6,255 nt of DNA from positions 1-6,255 of the forward strand of contig CALFEM010000529.1 in NCBI GenBank assembly GCA_937950105.1, read 5' to 3'. Shown in pieces: positions 5,240 through 6,255 of the stretch. The first letter of the stretch is position 1. Every line of letters begins with the position of its first letter. A program made the translations under genes and the position numbers. The stretch is from an uncultured Alphaproteobacteria bacterium. Lineage in GTDB: Bacteria; Pseudomonadota; Alphaproteobacteria; Rhizobiales; Hyphomicrobiaceae. The notes under the pieces are model-generated. The model had not been told where the DNA came from, did not search any database, and saw only the letters and a list, made by a program, of their open reading frames with translations.

Positions 5240-6255
5240 CGCGCATCGCAGCCGGGCCGCGCGTGCCAACTGCAGGATGCTGGCGCCGGTCGTCGCGCTG
5301 CTGGTGACGCTGGCGCCGTCGCTCACGTCCGCATCGGAGCGAGAGCGTTTCGCCGGGATCGAGCAGGCGCTGCGCATCGGTGACCTTGCTTCTGCTGCGA
5401 AGCTTCTGGCGCCGATGGCCGACAGGGGCGATTCCGAGGCGCAATACCGGCTCGCTGCGCTGATCCGCTCGGGCCGCGTGGCCGATGCGTCTGCGGAGCG
5501 CGCCTTCGCCCTGATGAGGAAGTCCGCTGATGCCGGGCAGCGGCGCGCGAGGATCGATCTGGCTGCGATGTATCGCGACGGCTACGGCACGCGCCGCGAT
5601 CTCGCGAAGGCCCGTACGCTGCTGCAACGATCGGTCGAAGCCGGGGATGCCGAAGCTATCCGAGCGCTTGCCGATCTCGAGCGTGTGGCGGGAGTGCCGC
5701 GTGCCGCGCCGGCGCCGCAGTGGGCCGCGCGTGTCACTCGCCGTGACCAGGCGGGAAGCTCGCCCGCATCCTCGAGCGATGGCAACACCGCGGCGATCGC
5801 TGCCCCGCTGCTTCAGGCGGCGCAGCGCGGACTCGAAGCTCCCGTCGAAGCGCTGCTGGCCGCTGGCGCAGAGACGTCGGTGAAGGATGGCGACGGTCGC
5901 ACGCCGCTGATGCTGGCGGCTGCCGGAGGTCACGCCAAGGTCGTCGAGCGGTTGCTCGCTGCCGGCGCAACGATCGATGTTCCGAGTAGCAACGGTGAGA
6001 CGGCGTTGATCCTGGCGGCGCGCAACGGCCACGGCGAGATTGTCCGACGCCTTGTTGCCGGCGGGGCCGACGCGCGCCTGCGGGACAACGCCGCCACGGA
6101 TGCGCTCGCCGCTGCGGTCACGGCATGCCAGGTGGAGACGGTCGCTGTGCTCGTGGGCACGACAAAGGCGGTCTCGGAGAAGCGCAAAGGCACGACGTTG
6201 CTGCACGAGGCCGCGCAGGATTGCCCGGCGGCGATCGTCAAGCGGCTCGTCGAAG
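5226..6255 (+). CDS. Exported Sel1-repeat and ankyrin-repeat protein, partial (C-terminus beyond right edge)
   Basis: The visible 343 residues begin with a basic segment and hydrophobic core (about 18-32, MLAPVVALLVTLAP), a likely signal peptide cleaved near residue 36. Sel1/TPR-like helical repeats follow (about 45-150; clearest at 108-141, LAAMYRDGYGT then LLQRSVEAGDAEA). A Pro/Ser/Ala-rich linker (about 155-188) leads to ankyrin repeats from about 190, seen in GRTPLMLAAAGGH, GETALILAARNGH and a degenerate third and fourth unit. Both repeat types are protein-binding scaffolds; no catalytic residues are visible. ATG 5226 is chosen because GGAG at 5215-5218 lies 7 bp upstream; it overlaps the flavoprotein gene by 14 bp, implying co-translation. 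An internal ATG at 5277 would also give a signal peptide but has a badly spaced ribosome site. Because it is co-transcribed with the CcmI-like and flavoprotein genes, it may organise the cytochromes in the periplasm, which is inference only. Confidence 0.85.
   Translation, partial: MGPHDAHRSRAARANCRMLAPVVALLVTLAPSLTSASERERFAGIEQALRIGDLASAAKLLAPMADRGDSEAQYRLAALIRSGRVADASAERAFALMRKSADAGQRRARIDLAAMYRDGYGTRRDLAKARTLLQRSVEAGDAEAIRALADLERVAGVPRAAPAPQWAARVTRRDQAGSSPASSSDGNTAAIAAPLLQAAQRGLEAPVEALLAAGAETSVKDGDGRTPLMLAAAGGHAKVVERLLAAGATIDVPSSNGETALILAARNGHGEIVRRLVAGGADARLRDNAATDALAAAVTACQVETVAVLVGTTKAVSEKRKGTTLLHEAAQDCPAAIVKRLVE

Noticed and set aside
3833..5377. Long minus-strand open frame of 514 codons opposite the flavoprotein
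   Set aside because: Its translation is rich in Arg, Ala, Asp and His with no recognisable motif, while the opposite strand has clear FAD, NAD(P) and Fe-S motifs. It is a shadow of GC-rich codon use.

Overview
The window is GC-rich bacterial DNA with tightly packed genes. The gene content suggests a Gram-negative proteobacterium with an elaborate periplasmic c-type cytochrome system, perhaps a beta- or gammaproteobacterium, though nothing here fixes the taxon. Six protein genes are supported: four complete and one cut by each end of the window. They form two divergent operons around a 261-bp regulatory region at 3063-3323.

Leftward (minus-strand) operon, read from 3062 down to 1: a membrane protein with five predicted helices and the ligand pattern of a diheme cytochrome b (2130-3062); two bases later, an exported 18-heme cytochrome c built from five triheme repeats plus an N-terminal triheme segment (760-2127); then, after a 241-bp gap, a second exported multiheme cytochrome with at least five hemes that runs off the left edge (1-518).

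Rightward (plus-strand) operon: a short CcmI/CycH-like protein with two membrane helices and a periplasmic TPR (3324-3935), probably a chaperone for apocytochromes; then a membrane-anchored iron-sulfur flavoprotein with a thioredoxin-reductase fold but no redox-active disulfide (3938-5239); then, overlapping it by 14 bp, an exported Sel1-repeat plus ankyrin-repeat protein that runs off the right edge (from 5226).

Taken together this looks like an electron-transfer module across the cell envelope. On the cytoplasmic side, the flavoprotein could exchange electrons between NAD(P)H and its ferredoxin domain. The diheme cytochrome b could carry electrons across the inner membrane or to and from quinone. 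The 18-heme and companion cytochromes could carry them through the periplasm, with the CcmI-like protein helping heme attachment and the Sel1/ankyrin protein perhaps acting as a scaffold. No outer-membrane porin, terminal reductase or substrate-specific enzyme lies in the window, so the terminal donor or acceptor and the direction of flow are unknown.

The most unusual points are the flavoprotein's permuted domain order, a His in place of one cluster-ligand Cys, the regular 18-heme architecture with one spare His per heme, the large cytoplasmic insert of the cytochrome b, and a perfect 12-bp inverted repeat in the divergent promoter region.
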